A DNA stretch of 64,000 nucleotides from JABDQA01 sp963824415 (GCA_963824415.1 CAWGPM010000001.1:124001-188000), one strand, 5' to 3'. Positions 8,987 to 18,228 are shown, counted from the stretch's first letter. Program-made: numbers and translations. The notes: a model not told the origin generated them from the letters alone.

Positions 8987-9001
8987 GCAAAAAAAATGCC
9001 A
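8987..9001 (-). promoter_or_regulatory. Sigma-54 (-24/-12) promoter
   Basis: On the minus strand the bases read TGGCA, six T, TTGC, with T before and after. This matches the YTGGCA-N6-TTGCW pattern with exact spacing and both invariant GG and GC pairs. The predicted start of transcription is near 8975, about 170 bases upstream of the AdoMet-decarboxylase-like gene at 8805. A sigma-54 activator gene lies divergently at 9358, which supports function. The six-base spacer is all T, and no CG follows TGGCA, so the match is good but not complete. Confidence 0.72.
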
Positions 9002-9357
9002 AGCAAATAAAAATTTCTGAAAAACTGATAAACATATATAAATAAATGGTTTTTTGAGAAAAAGATGGGCTTAATATGGCCCGTGAAATTGAATAAAAAG
9101 AAAATTATTACCGGTTTTTGATGTTCCGAAAATAAGTAGTGGGTCTTTCTTAATTCTACACTTGCCTGAATTTACACAAGAAGTCTATTTTGCTATAAAT
9201 TGATGAAAGACTGCAACGAATATTTGGCCAGAATTCAGGGTTAACCAGAAAAATATGTAAAATATTGCTTATATATTGTATTTTTAATAATAGATTACCT
9301 CAGTTCGGTAAATTTTTACTTCAAGATTGTAAAACAGCATAACCCAACAAGACCGCC
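9002..9357. promoter_or_regulatory. AT-rich divergent control region upstream of activator
   Basis: The remaining gap between the sigma-54 promoter and the activator start is strongly AT-rich and holds no gene. An inverted repeat, TTTTAC at 9314-9319 and GTAAAA at 9329-9334 with a 9-base spacer, lies 24 bases before the activator ATG. It could be a binding site for autoregulation or enhancer binding, but a short AT-rich repeat can occur by chance. The activator's own promoter was not identified. Confidence 0.35.
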
Positions 9358-10770
9358 ATGCTCACTCGACTTATTCTATCGATCGAAGACCGGGAGCTTC
9401 AGTCAAGGCTTGAACATAATTTTGCTCTGTCCGGCACCCAGGTTGAATGCCATGGACAGCAGAAGAATCCCTGGTCGGGTGTCGTGCAGAGTTGCGGCGA
9501 TATCATCGTGATCAGCGAATCGCTGCTGCCACGCCCCATAGAATCGAGCATCAGCCAATTAAATGACTTGCCGGAAGCCCCAACCACGGTAATTATTCAT
9601 GATTTTGATTCTTCAGAGGAGCATGCCAGGCTGATGGCCGCAGGCGCCGACGTGGTTCTTTATGCAAGGGTATCCTCAAACAATCTCGTTGATGCCATCC
9701 AGGCCACCCTCGAATCCCGGCTTCAGCTTGTCGAACTCAACTATCGGGCCCGCAGGAACGGTCCCCAGCCGAAGCTTACCGATTTTATTTCCAGTAGCGA
9801 AACGATGCAGCTCTTTATCAATCAAGTTCAACTGGTGGCTCCGAGCGATTCCATCATTTTGCTGCTTGGCGAAACAGGGGTTGGCAAGGAGCATCTCGCA
9901 AAAGCCATTCACGCCGAAAGCCCCAGGTCCTCGGGACCATTCATTGCCTTAAACGTAGCCGCATTACCTGAACAATTGCTCGAAAGTGAACTCTTTGGGC
10001 ACACCAGTGGGGCTTTCACCGGCGCTACCCGGGCACGCCGCGGCGCTTTCGAACTGGCGCATGGCGGCACCATATTTTTAGATGAGATTGGGGAAATGCC
10101 GCTGCATCTGCAGACAAAACTACTGCGGGTCCTGCAGGAATACGAGGTGAGACCGCTGGGAGGCGAAAAGCAGATATGGGTTGATGTCCGGGTTATCACC
10201 GCCACTAATCGCGATCTTGAGCAGGAGGTAGAACTCGGAAACTTCCGCAAGGACCTCTACTACCGTCTCAATATAATGTCGCTGAAAATTCCGCCCCTGC
10301 GGGACCGAAGAGAGGACATTCCCTCCCTGGCCAGGCGGTTTCTATCGTTTTATAAATTTCGAATTGCCAAGGAGGTAAACCAGATATCGAAACCAGCCAT
10401 GTCCGCACTCTGCAACTATGATTGGCCAGGCAATGTCAGGGAGCTCATGAATGTCATTGAAAGGGCCATTCTGCTCTGCATGACCAACCAGATAACCCTT
10501 CAGGATCTGCCGAGTGTTTTCAACACGCAAAGCAGAGAACAGACCCCATTTATGGCCTCTATTGCAGAAAATGTGTCATTTATGGAGGGCAAAACGCTCC
10601 CCGACGTTCAGAAAATTATCCTCGACCAGGTGGAAGGCGCCTATTTGCGGATGGCTCTCACCAAAACCCGGGGCAGGGTGGGGCAGGCGGCTGCAATTGC
10701 CGGTATACACCCGAGGGGGTTATACAGCAAAATGAAACATCTGGGTATTAACAAAGAAGATTTTAAATAA
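9358..10770 (+). CDS. NtrC-type sigma-54-dependent transcription activator with degenerate receiver domain
   Basis: 470 residues in three parts. Residues 1-125 look like a receiver fold, but the segment at the phosphorylation site reads DIIVISESLLP, so the acceptor Asp is replaced by Ser/Glu and normal phosphorylation is unlikely. Residues about 140-380 are the AAA+ domain, with Walker A GETGVGKE (171-178), the sigma-54 contact loop GAFTGA (218-223), Walker B GGTIFLDEIGE, and arginine fingers in the FRKDLYYRLN region. The end has a Fis-type helix-turn-helix (RGRVGQAAAIAGIHPRGLYSKM). No sensor kinase gene is nearby. It is transcribed away from the four-gene cluster whose promoter is a -24/-12 type, so it most likely controls that cluster. 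Confidence 0.93.
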   Translation: MLTRLILSIEDRELQSRLEHNFALSGTQVECHGQQKNPWSGVVQSCGDIIVISESLLPRPIESSISQLNDLPEAPTTVIIHDFDSSEEHARLMAAGADVVLYARVSSNNLVDAIQATLESRLQLVELNYRARRNGPQPKLTDFISSSETMQLFINQVQLVAPSDSIILLLGETGVGKEHLAKAIHAESPRSSGPFIALNVAALPEQLLESELFGHTSGAFTGATRARRGAFELAHGGTIFLDEIGEMPLHLQTKLLRVLQEYEVRPLGGEKQIWVDVRVITATNRDLEQEVELGNFRKDLYYRLNIMSLKIPPLRDRREDIPSLARRFLSFYKFRIAKEVNQISKPAMSALCNYDWPGNVRELMNVIERAILLCMTNQITLQDLPSVFNTQSREQTPFMASIAENVSFMEGKTLPDVQKIILDQVEGAYLRMALTKTRGRVGQAAAIAGIHPRGLYSKMKHLGINKEDFK

Positions 10771-10982
10771 TCTTGTGCAACTATCAAGATCGTCAATGCG
10801 GCAGAAACTACTGCGAACAGATCGGCTCGCAGGGGCTCAGGCGCCTACGTCATGAAAGCGGCCACAGACTGAACCACGTCACCTCGGTGTTGATGGCAGC
10901 ACCAGATGACAGGACGCTCCCGTATCGGACCAGTCGAGATAATGCTTCACTTCAGGCCTATTGGGCTGGCTCATCAAGCAAA

Positions 10983-11222
10983 CTAGCCTTTGTTATCCTT
11001 CTGCTTTTCTATGGCCTTCTCAACCTTTTGTTGTGCTTCTTCAACAGCCTGGCCACCATCCTGTATCGCTTTTTCGGTCGCTTCACCAACGTCCTTAGCG
11101 GCTTTATCAATTTCTTTGCCCGCCTTTTCCATGGTCCCTTCCTGCTCACATCCGGTGATGCTTATCGCAATAAACGAAGCTATGAGCAGGGAAAAAATGA
11201 TCCTGAATATTCTACGATTCAT
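10983..11222 (-). CDS. Small lipoprotein with charged helical repeats
   Basis: 79 residues. A signal peptide ends in the lipobox SITGC (lipid Cys25), followed by a charged, Ala/Lys/Glu-rich helix (KAGKEIDKAAKDVGEATEKA and similar). This resembles entericidin-like or LEA-like small lipoproteins. The ATG at 11222 is chosen because GGAGA stands about 7 bases upstream. An upstream ATG at 11249 lacks such a site. The function is unknown; such proteins are often stress-related (family expectation, not shown here). It is convergent with the activator gene. A longer open frame on the other strand (10773-11393) is rejected. Confidence 0.75.
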   Translation of the reverse strand: MNRRIFRIIFSLLIASFIAISITGCEQEGTMEKAGKEIDKAAKDVGEATEKAIQDGGQAVEEAQQKVEKAIEKQKDNKG

Positions 11223-11769
11223 TTGAATTCTCCTAATGTTATTAGTCACTGGTTATCACCTAGCAATCGTTCAGTAAAACGGGAGAAGGACAAGCCGACG
11301 CGGTACAGGGAGGTCTTTTCTCTTGACCGGAACTACATGGTAAGTACTGGATGTATGAAGGACAAGTCAGGAATTTTTTGGATCAATTCATAAGCCGCTG
11401 GCCACTGGTACAGTTCACGTTTAGCCCCGTCCACCTGGACGTTGTTTTTATCTCCACGCTCCTGCGTGCGCGTATCGGCTTATTTGCGGAACCAAAAGGG
11501 AGGGAGCTCAGAAAAGATATCTCGGCAAAATCCCTAAGGAACGGCAAAGCAGCTGCAGTTGAGCGGAATCACTATCTTCACTGACCAGCTTGAGTGTGAA
11601 CAAGTCGTTGCAAGTTATTGTTTCAACGCGAATTTTTCATTGACCAGCCTTTTATAAAGCAGCGCCAAGCCTTTCTCTTCTGCAGGTAGGTTTTGGGGAT
11701 CAAAAACTTTTTCTTTTTGCTTTCAGATTGAGCTAGGATTCAGAGCAATTTCAATTTCAGGTGAGCCCA
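11223..11769. other. Intergenic region, no gene seen
   Basis: 547 bases between the small lipoprotein start and the end of the next minus-strand gene. Short open frames occur on the plus strand (for example 11351-11584), but they lack ribosome sites and family resemblance. No hairpin with a T-run and no repeat was recognised. The lipoprotein promoter should lie at the left edge. Confidence 0.4.
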
Positions 11770-12261
11770 TCACTCTGCCTTGGCGTCAACGCCGTGCTCT
11801 GAGAGCTGAGCCCCGAACCAGCGATGTATCGCGGTTAACAGGTGAAGATCCGTGGTTTCAAATGTGATCATGGCGCCCGCAGGAAGGGCTGCGTATGAAA
11901 TATTGATTGCGGAGGCCCCAGCTCGAAGAGCCTTGAGCCCGGGCATTTCTGTTCCATGCAGCGAGGCCGGGTCTGAATAATCGCCTTGCTGAAATCTTTC
12001 AGCCTCGAACCTGAGATGCTGCTGGATTAATGCAATCTGATCGGTGTCGCCTGGATCTCTCGCAATGACCCGCTGCACACCGCCCGACTCTGTCATTTTG
12101 AAGATGTGCAATGTCTTTGACATATCAAAGGGCATTACGCTATGCGCCATCTGGTGCACGTGCTCTTGTTTGGTTTGGGCAAATAACGAGGAGCTGCATA
12201 ATAATAAAAGGATGGCGGCAACCTTTGCTAGATAAAACCTGCCACGCCTATACTCGTTCAT
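11770..12261 (-). CDS. Exported protein of unknown function
   Basis: 163 residues from the ATG at 12261, which has GGAGA 6 bases upstream. The N-terminus is a classic signal peptide (basic start, AAILLLLCSSS, cleavage after LFAQ). The mature part is rich in His and Met at its start (HVHQMAHSVMPFDMSKTLHIF) and continues with a conserved-looking block (RDPGDTDQIALIQQHLRFEA, then GLKALRAGASAINISY). I recognise the type as a periplasmic protein found in many proteobacteria without a known role; names such as aspartate carbamoyltransferase given to relatives would be misleading. The His/Met-rich start may bind metal (inference). Confidence 0.7.
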   Translation of the reverse strand: MNEYRRGRFYLAKVAAILLLLCSSSLFAQTKQEHVHQMAHSVMPFDMSKTLHIFKMTESGGVQRVIARDPGDTDQIALIQQHLRFEAERFQQGDYSDPASLHGTEMPGLKALRAGASAINISYAALPAGAMITFETTDLHLLTAIHRWFGAQLSEHGVDAKAE

Positions 12262-12376
12262 AAAATCTCCTTTTGATCTCAATGACCGGGGATTATTGGA
12301 ACCCGAGATCCAGGGCTATGCGGTGCTTGTGAAGCACAGCGCAGTCTGCATCCGAACGGGCGCCCTTTTTGTCTAG

Positions 12377-12619
12377 TTAGCACTTGGGCTCCCACAACTC
12401 AAGTGGGTTGCCTTCCTGGTCATCAAGTCTGGCAAATCTGCCCTTAGGCTGTGCCTGGTCGTCCAGGGAAACCTTAACTCCTGCCTTGCGAAGTTGCTCT
12501 ACTAATTTAGCTAAGTCACTTACTCGAACGGTAATCATCCAGCTGTGAGTCCAATCTACAAAATTATTTGATTGAAAGAAACTGTTGCCAAGCTGGTAAA
12601 AATTGAATAAGCTGACCAT
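12377..12619 (-). pseudogene. VOC (glyoxalase/bleomycin-resistance) family fragment
   Basis: 80 codons. The C-terminal 50 residues match the second beta-alpha-beta-beta-beta half of a VOC domain: SWMITVRVSDLAKLVEQLRK, then GRFARLDDQEGNPLELWEP with the metal-ligand Glu. Whole VOC proteins have about 120 residues, and the first half is missing. The 30 residues before the match (LFNFYQLGNSFFQSNN) and the DNA upstream are AT-rich and unlike the family. Most likely a decayed remnant; a short functional protein is possible but less likely. Confidence 0.6.
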
Positions 12620-12644
12620 AATGTCACAAACAATATAAAATATG

Positions 12645-12658
12645 TTACATAAATGTAA
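12645..12658. promoter_or_regulatory. Short palindrome upstream of amtB
   Basis: TTACAT-AA-ATGTAA, perfect 6-base arms, 45 bases before the amtB ATG in an AT-rich stretch. It could be an operator for the amtB-glnK unit or for the VOC remnant. No -24/-12 promoter was found here. Short AT palindromes arise by chance, so this is weak. Confidence 0.25.
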
Positions 12659-12702
12659 TATATTTATTCAAAACAACAGCAACCCTGGAGGTGGAATTTC
12701 AA

Positions 12703-13998
12703 ATGAGGCTTTCTCGCTATCTAATCACTGCATTATTCCTGCTTTTTCCCATTTCTTCGGCCTTTGCCGCTGATGGTCTGGATACCGGGGATACCGCCTG
12801 GATGATCGTGGCCACGGCTCTGGTAATGGTAATGACCCCGGCCGGACTGGCGCTTTTTTATGGCGGCATGTCGAGGTACAAGAATTTGTTGAACACCTAT
12901 GCCATGACTTTTGTGGCCTACTGTCTGGGGAGCGTGATCTGGGTAATGTGGGGCTACACGCTTGCCTTTGGCCCGGACCTGGCAGGCGTTGTCGGCGGGT
13001 TGGACAACGCCTTTTTACGGGGTATTGGAGTAGACAGTTTGTCCGGCACGATACCAACTTTGGTATTTGTTGTCTTTCAGATGACATTTGCGGCAATCAC
13101 GGTCGCTCTGGTGCTTGGCTCTGTGGTCGACCGTATGAAGTTTTCTGCATGGATCGTCTTTACGATCTTGTGGTTGACTTTCATATATTCACCAATTGCC
13201 CACTGGGTATGGGGTGGTGGCTGGATGGCCGAAATGGGAGCGCTTGATTTCGCCGGAGGAACCGTCGTCCATATCAATGCCGGCGTTGCCGGGCTGGTAT
13301 TGTCTTATTCTCTCGGGAAACGGATTGGTTATGGAAAAACACCCATGTTTCCATCCAGTGTCTCGCTGACCGCCCTGGGGGCTGCGCTGTTGTGGTTTGG
13401 CTGGTTTGGATTTAATGCGGGCAGCGAACTGGCTGCAGACGGGATAGCCGCTTCTGCCTTCCTGGTTACCAACACCTCTGCGGCTATGGGGGCGCTGGGC
13501 TGGATGTTCGCCGAATGGCTGATCAACAAAAAACCAACCCTTCTTGGTATTGCCTCTGGTGTGGTTGCGGGCCTCGTTGCGATCACCCCGGCGGCAGGTT
13601 TTGTCGGCCTGGGTTCCTCATTGTTAATTGGACTGATAGCAGGTGTGTTAGGTTTTTTCAGTGTTGCAATACTGAAGAAAAAAATAGGCTATGACGATTC
13701 TCTTGATGCATTTGGCGTTCACGGCATGTGCGGTATATGGGGTGCGCTTGCGACCGGCTTATTTGCCAATCCGGCCATCAATGAGATAGGCACTGGCCTG
13801 TTTTTTGGAAATCCAGGCCAGGTTGCGATTCAAGCGATATCGATAGTCGGCACCATTGTCTACACCGCGATCGGCACTCTGATTGTCATCTTTATTACTA
13901 AGGCTCTTACCGGAGGTCTCAGGGTGAGTGAAGAGGATGAGATCCTCGGTCTTGACAGTGCCATTCATGGTGAAAGAGCATTTGAGATCGAACCGTAA
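12703..13998 (+). CDS. amtB: Ammonium transporter
   Basis: 431 residues with a cleavable signal peptide (RLSRYLITALFLLFPISSAFA) and eleven hydrophobic segments, the usual Amt layout. The twin pore histidines lie in GGTVVHINAGVAGLV and LDAFGVHGMCGIWG. The N-terminal signature DTAWMIVATALVMVMTPAGL is typical. The ATG at 12703 is preferred over the GTG at 12691, which lies inside the GGAGG ribosome site. It brings ammonium across the inner membrane. glnK follows 111 bases downstream, the standard pair in which GlnK blocks the AmtB pore when nitrogen is plentiful. Confidence 0.96.
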   Translation: MRLSRYLITALFLLFPISSAFAADGLDTGDTAWMIVATALVMVMTPAGLALFYGGMSRYKNLLNTYAMTFVAYCLGSVIWVMWGYTLAFGPDLAGVVGGLDNAFLRGIGVDSLSGTIPTLVFVVFQMTFAAITVALVLGSVVDRMKFSAWIVFTILWLTFIYSPIAHWVWGGGWMAEMGALDFAGGTVVHINAGVAGLVLSYSLGKRIGYGKTPMFPSSVSLTALGAALLWFGWFGFNAGSELAADGIAASAFLVTNTSAAMGALGWMFAEWLINKKPTLLGIASGVVAGLVAITPAAGFVGLGSSLLIGLIAGVLGFFSVAILKKKIGYDDSLDAFGVHGMCGIWGALATGLFANPAINEIGTGLFFGNPGQVAIQAISIVGTIVYTAIGTLIVIFITKALTGGLRVSEEDEILGLDSAIHGERAFEIEP

Positions 13999-14109
13999 GT
14001 TTGCTCTGGGCTGCGTTATTGCTGGAATTCAGTCTATGAGATGGATATTTCAAAGGTATCGAACACCATTTTCTAGAGGTGATTAACTGAGCAATTCAGG
14101 AGCACGCTT

Positions 14110-14448
14110 ATGAAGAAAATCGAGGCAGTCATAAAACCCTTCAAGCTGGAGGAAGTCAAAGAGGCGCTTGTCGAACTTGGTATCCAGGGCATGACGGTTA
14201 CCAACGTGGAGGGGTACGGCCGTCAGAAAGGCCATACAGAAGTTTACCGGGGTGCCGAATATGTGGTGGACTTTATTCCGAAGATAAAAATCGAAATCAT
14301 TATCAAGTCCGATATGGTTGATAAAGTAGTGGAAGCAATTCTTCAGGCGGCCAGAACCGGTAACATAGGGGACGGCAAAATCTTCATCCTGCCGGTTGAA
14401 ACGGTAATTAGAGTGCGGACCGGCGAGCACGGAGAAGACGCTGTATAG
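14110..14448 (+). CDS. glnK: Nitrogen regulatory protein P-II (GlnK type)
   Basis: 112 residues, full length for P-II. It has MKKIEAVIKPFKLEEVKEAL at the start, the T-loop with the uridylylation site Tyr51 (GHTEVYRGAEYVVDF), the B-loop TGNIGDGKIF, and the C-terminal VETVIRVRTGE. It senses ATP/ADP and 2-oxoglutarate and gates the ammonium channel encoded just upstream. Its stop is only 3 bases from the stop of the convergent AsmA-like gene, so the two transcripts must run into each other or stop very tightly. Confidence 0.96.
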   Translation: MKKIEAVIKPFKLEEVKEALVELGIQGMTVTNVEGYGRQKGHTEVYRGAEYVVDFIPKIKIEIIIKSDMVDKVVEAILQAARTGNIGDGKIFILPVETVIRVRTGEHGEDAV

Positions 14449-14451
14449 ATA

Positions 14452-17400
14452 CTAAAAAAGCTTTTTCAACAGGTTCCCGGCTGCTTCCTGGAGTTTTTTC
14501 TGGCCGGCCTGGTTGATCAAATCCGTGACCGCGCGCTGCACGGTCTGCGCTGAGATGTCGGGTTTGGCCAGGGTGCCGCCGATGGGTACCTGGATTACCG
14601 TGCCCGCCAGGTATTTGTAGAGGTCTCCCCCCACGAGGCGCTCGGTGACTGGGACTTGGGCCAGGTAGTCAATCGTGGTGTCCAGTCCCAGACTGCCGCC
14701 GATGATAAGTTCGGAGTCGCCGAGATTGGTGCGTAGCGGGTTGGTTACAACCCGGCCGTCCTGGCAGGCAAACTGGATCTGCTGCCCGCTCAGATCGAGG
14801 CCTGTCTCCTCGACACGCATAACCTGGAGCAGAGAGCCGATCAACGCCGATGATTTAATCCGCATGTCCTCAAAATCCATGGTTCCGGCAAACTTGAGAT
14901 CGTTCAGGTTTTCTTTGCCCAGCGGCCAGCTGAAGTACTCCAGATTCAGATCGAAGACGCCACTCATCTGGCTGGCACCCTTAAAAAGCGGATGAATCCT
15001 GGCCAGCAGTTGGTTGGCCATCTCAGGGGTGATCTGCATCTTGTCGAGGACCAGTGAATTGTCAGGAATGCTCAGCAGTGGAGGGTTGCTGGTCAGATCG
15101 AGTTCTGGCTGCAGCAGAAGCGCGCCCTGGTTGGCGCTTCCCTTGATCTCAGCCTTGGCGAAGCCGTCTGAAACCTGGATCGGAATTTCCAGCGAGCGCA
15201 GCTCGACGCCCATCATTTTGATCATGTCAACCTGAAAAGCGGTGCTGAAATTGGCGTGCTTCCACCAGGTTTGCCGCTGTTCCGGGCTTACGTTGAGTGC
15301 CAGTTGAAAGGGTTTTTGAGATTTGCCGACCATCTCCAGATCGAGCTCGGTGAAGGTCTTGACCAGCTCCGAGATCCGGCCCAGATCCATAGCCAGGTCG
15401 CCTTTGAAGGACAGCTCGGTACTCTTGTCGGCACCGGTGTTCCAGTGACCGGCTGCGTCCAAGCTCACGGGTTGTGAGGAGATCGCCAGCTGATCCAGGG
15501 TAAGATGTTTGGTGGTCGGGTTCCTCACCCCGTTCATCCGCACCGATGCCTGTTCGTTGGCAAAAGCCTGGAGCTGTGCCCTGGCCAGGCTGAAATTGCT
15601 CAGATCAGCAGCGAGGCGATAGCGATGTTCAGTGCTTGAATGGGCATCCGCATTCCAGTTCAGGTCGATTTTACCTTTTGTTGCAAGATCGGGCGGGAGG
15701 CTGACCCAGTCCGCTGCCGCAGCAAGAACTGTGGTCAGCTCAAACTTCGCCTGGCCAGCGCTGTCGAGCGTATCAAGGAGATTATCCCAATCGCCGATGG
15801 TTAACTGCTCAAAAGAGACGGCAGCGTTGGCGGAGTCTAAATGAAGCGGGGCAAACGCCACCTGCCGCTTGGTCATATTGATCGCGCCGGCTGTATCGAT
15901 CACCAGCCGCTTGTCCCGGTAGGTTTTATCCTGCTGGGTGAAGACGAAATTATCAATTTCAGTGCGCAGGGAGGAGATCTTGATCTGTTCCGGCGCATAG
16001 TCCATGGCCAGGCTGGTGTTCTCGGTACCGCTGAGCGAAAGGCCTGGCGGCATGATCTCCAGGCCGCTGAGCAGGGTGGTAAGTTTGGTTAAATCAGTTT
16101 TTCCGTCGAAGCTCAGTGCCAGCAGGCTTATCGCAGCGGCGTCAAAAGCCGAGGCCGTAAGTTTGCCACTGCCCAACCAGCATTCATAATCGAGATCTGG
16201 TTTGGCAACGGAGGCGACGCCGCCTTCAGGGCCGAGTTTGACTTCGCCTCTGGCCGATATTTTCAGAGGACTGACAGGAATCAATTGGGTTGCTCCCTTT
16301 TTCAGGGAGAGCTTCGGGGAATCGAGGATCAGGCTGTTGATAACCAACCGGTCATCCTCACCCGAGACCTTGAGATCGAAGCGTGAATCACCTTCGAGAC
16401 TGAATTCTGCCGGCAGGGCACCGAGGCTTTGCAGCATCACGCCCAGCTCACGCAACCTGAGATCACCGCCGGCAACAAGATCGGCGACACTTTTCAGCTT
16501 GCTGTCACCGGTAAGCAGCAGTTCACGACCCTTCAGCGAACCCTGGCCGAACCAGGCTTGATAGCTCAGTTGCGCTTCTCTGGCCCCGCTTAAAACAAAC
16601 TCCGGGGAGAGCAGCAGGGCGGCGTCGGCTTCGAGTTTCAGCGGACTCTTTGGAACAAGCAGGGTTTTGCCCTGGTTGACCGTCAGCTTGTCGACCCCGA
16701 GCCGAGCATTCAGGCCGACTGTCTTTTCGTCCGCGCGCTTGGCCTCGAGGCTGAGGGTAAGTTGGCCGCTTGCCTGGTAGTTCTGCAGTGAAATGAATTG
16801 GGAGATTTCTTTCAGGGCGGCATCGAGATCTGCATCCAGTGAAAGCTGCAGATCATTGAGGTCTCCGCGTCCTGTGCCTTTCAAAAAAGAGGACTGGACG
16901 GTAAAATTTTCCAGGCTGAGGCCGCCTTTTCCCTGGGAGCCGGTAAGCGTGAGGCTGAACGGTTCAGCCAGGGCGATCTGTTTTTTGTCCCGCACGCCTG
17001 CCAGGCCTTCCACCACACCATTGGTGGAAAACCGGTTTTCCCCGTCCTGACGATCGACTTCGGCCTTTACGGCCAGCAGCCCCCCGGTGATCTTCAAGCC
17101 TTCCTGGAGATGCAGGGTATGGGGTAACTGATTGGCAACTTGCGCCAGATCGACACGCAGATCGCTGTTGAATCGCAGTGCCCCTCCGTCATTAAATGCC
17201 GCGGCCAGATTGCCGCTGGCTAGCGGTGAAGAAAGCTTCAGAGCTGAAAGCTCAAAGGAGCCGGTGCGGCTGATGGCGGAAAATTCCAGCGCTGTCTTGT
17301 CCAGAGCCAGCTTGTCATCGGTCAACGGCCCGCCGGAGAGCTGCAGGTTGGTCAGGTCGATTGAGCCGTCAAACTTGATGCCATCTTGGAGATTGCCGGC

Positions 17401-18228
17401 AAACGTTGTTTTGGAATCGAGGATACCGCCGCCGCTGGGCAGCTCGGTGAAAGCGGCGGCCAGGTCGAGCAGCTGGGATATATCCCAGCTCGTAACAGCC
17501 AATTCACCTGCGGACTGCAGTGCAGTGGGGGAAAGGTCCGCCAGGTCCAGCTGAACTTTGCCCTCGCCGGCAATTTTACCCGTCTCGTCGGGGGATGACA
17601 TGGCTACCCGGTAGGCAATGGGCTCGACCGCAGAAACGAGATCAACCTCTAAACTGATGTCTTTTGCCACGGGGCTGGCGGGCTCGTCTGCTCTGACAAC
17701 GGCCAGGCTTCCCTGTTCAATAACCAGTCGGCCGCTGATCGGGGGGAGCGCGCCTGCTGCCATTCCAGGCCCGGGCGCCGGAGTCGCCCCCGGTGTGGCT
17801 GCTCCCGCCGGTGTTCCGCCGGCTTCGGGGGGCTGGTCTGCTGTCCCCTCTTTTGGGGCAGATTCCGGCAGCCTGATCTGAACTGAAGGTCTGCTCACCG
17901 TAACGGTTCCTAGATTTCCACGATCTGAAATAAAACCGATCAGTCCCTTGGTAATCGTGATCCCGGCAGCGTCGAGCTTTACCCCGGTCCGCTGGTCACC
18001 GTAGGTGATACCCGTCAGCTTCTGTTCGCCGAGCCAGCTCAAAGACCAGCTGTCCAGGCGCAGTTCACCGGGGATGTGCGGGCCGGCCAGGTTCATGGCC
18101 CGTTGCTTCCCCCATTGGCTTGACAGGATCGACGGGAGCAGTGCCAGTGCGGCAGCGACTAAGCAGAATGCAAGGCTAAGAACTATCAGCCAGGGACGGC
18201 TTTTCTTTGTTGACGCAGTTTTCGCCAT
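14452..18228 (-). CDS. AsmA-family large envelope protein
   Basis: 1258 residues. The N-terminus has a basic stretch and one membrane helix (WLIVLSLAFCLVAAALALLP), so the long rest lies in the periplasm. The body consists of repeating beta-strand segments of the kind seen in AsmA/TamB/YhdP bridge proteins, with a Pro/Gly/Ala-rich linker near residues 125-160. The C-terminal region (DMRIKSSALIGSLLQVMRV..., GGTLAKPDISAQTVQRAVTDLI) is the AsmA C-terminal domain. Such proteins are thought to carry phospholipid between inner and outer membranes or help outer-membrane assembly. GGAG lies 7 bases before the ATG. It stands alone on its strand. Confidence 0.85.
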   Translation of the reverse strand: MAKTASTKKSRPWLIVLSLAFCLVAAALALLPSILSSQWGKQRAMNLAGPHIPGELRLDSWSLSWLGEQKLTGITYGDQRTGVKLDAAGITITKGLIGFISDRGNLGTVTVSRPSVQIRLPESAPKEGTADQPPEAGGTPAGAATPGATPAPGPGMAAGALPPISGRLVIEQGSLAVVRADEPASPVAKDISLEVDLVSAVEPIAYRVAMSSPDETGKIAGEGKVQLDLADLSPTALQSAGELAVTSWDISQLLDLAAAFTELPSGGGILDSKTTFAGNLQDGIKFDGSIDLTNLQLSGGPLTDDKLALDKTALEFSAISRTGSFELSALKLSSPLASGNLAAAFNDGGALRFNSDLRVDLAQVANQLPHTLHLQEGLKITGGLLAVKAEVDRQDGENRFSTNGVVEGLAGVRDKKQIALAEPFSLTLTGSQGKGGLSLENFTVQSSFLKGTGRGDLNDLQLSLDADLDAALKEISQFISLQNYQASGQLTLSLEAKRADEKTVGLNARLGVDKLTVNQGKTLLVPKSPLKLEADAALLLSPEFVLSGAREAQLSYQAWFGQGSLKGRELLLTGDSKLKSVADLVAGGDLRLRELGVMLQSLGALPAEFSLEGDSRFDLKVSGEDDRLVINSLILDSPKLSLKKGATQLIPVSPLKISARGEVKLGPEGGVASVAKPDLDYECWLGSGKLTASAFDAAAISLLALSFDGKTDLTKLTTLLSGLEIMPPGLSLSGTENTSLAMDYAPEQIKISSLRTEIDNFVFTQQDKTYRDKRLVIDTAGAINMTKRQVAFAPLHLDSANAAVSFEQLTIGDWDNLLDTLDSAGQAKFELTTVLAAAADWVSLPPDLATKGKIDLNWNADAHSSTEHRYRLAADLSNFSLARAQLQAFANEQASVRMNGVRNPTTKHLTLDQLAISSQPVSLDAAGHWNTGADKSTELSFKGDLAMDLGRISELVKTFTELDLEMVGKSQKPFQLALNVSPEQRQTWWKHANFSTAFQVDMIKMMGVELRSLEIPIQVSDGFAKAEIKGSANQGALLLQPELDLTSNPPLLSIPDNSLVLDKMQITPEMANQLLARIHPLFKGASQMSGVFDLNLEYFSWPLGKENLNDLKFAGTMDFEDMRIKSSALIGSLLQVMRVEETGLDLSGQQIQFACQDGRVVTNPLRTNLGDSELIIGGSLGLDTTIDYLAQVPVTERLVGGDLYKYLAGTVIQVPIGGTLAKPDISAQTVQRAVTDLINQAGQKKLQEAAGNLLKKLF

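Noticed and set aside
10773..11393. A 206-codon plus-strand open frame after the activator gene
   Set aside because: It covers the small lipoprotein gene on the other strand, which has a lipobox and ribosome site; the plus-strand protein has no family and no ribosome site.
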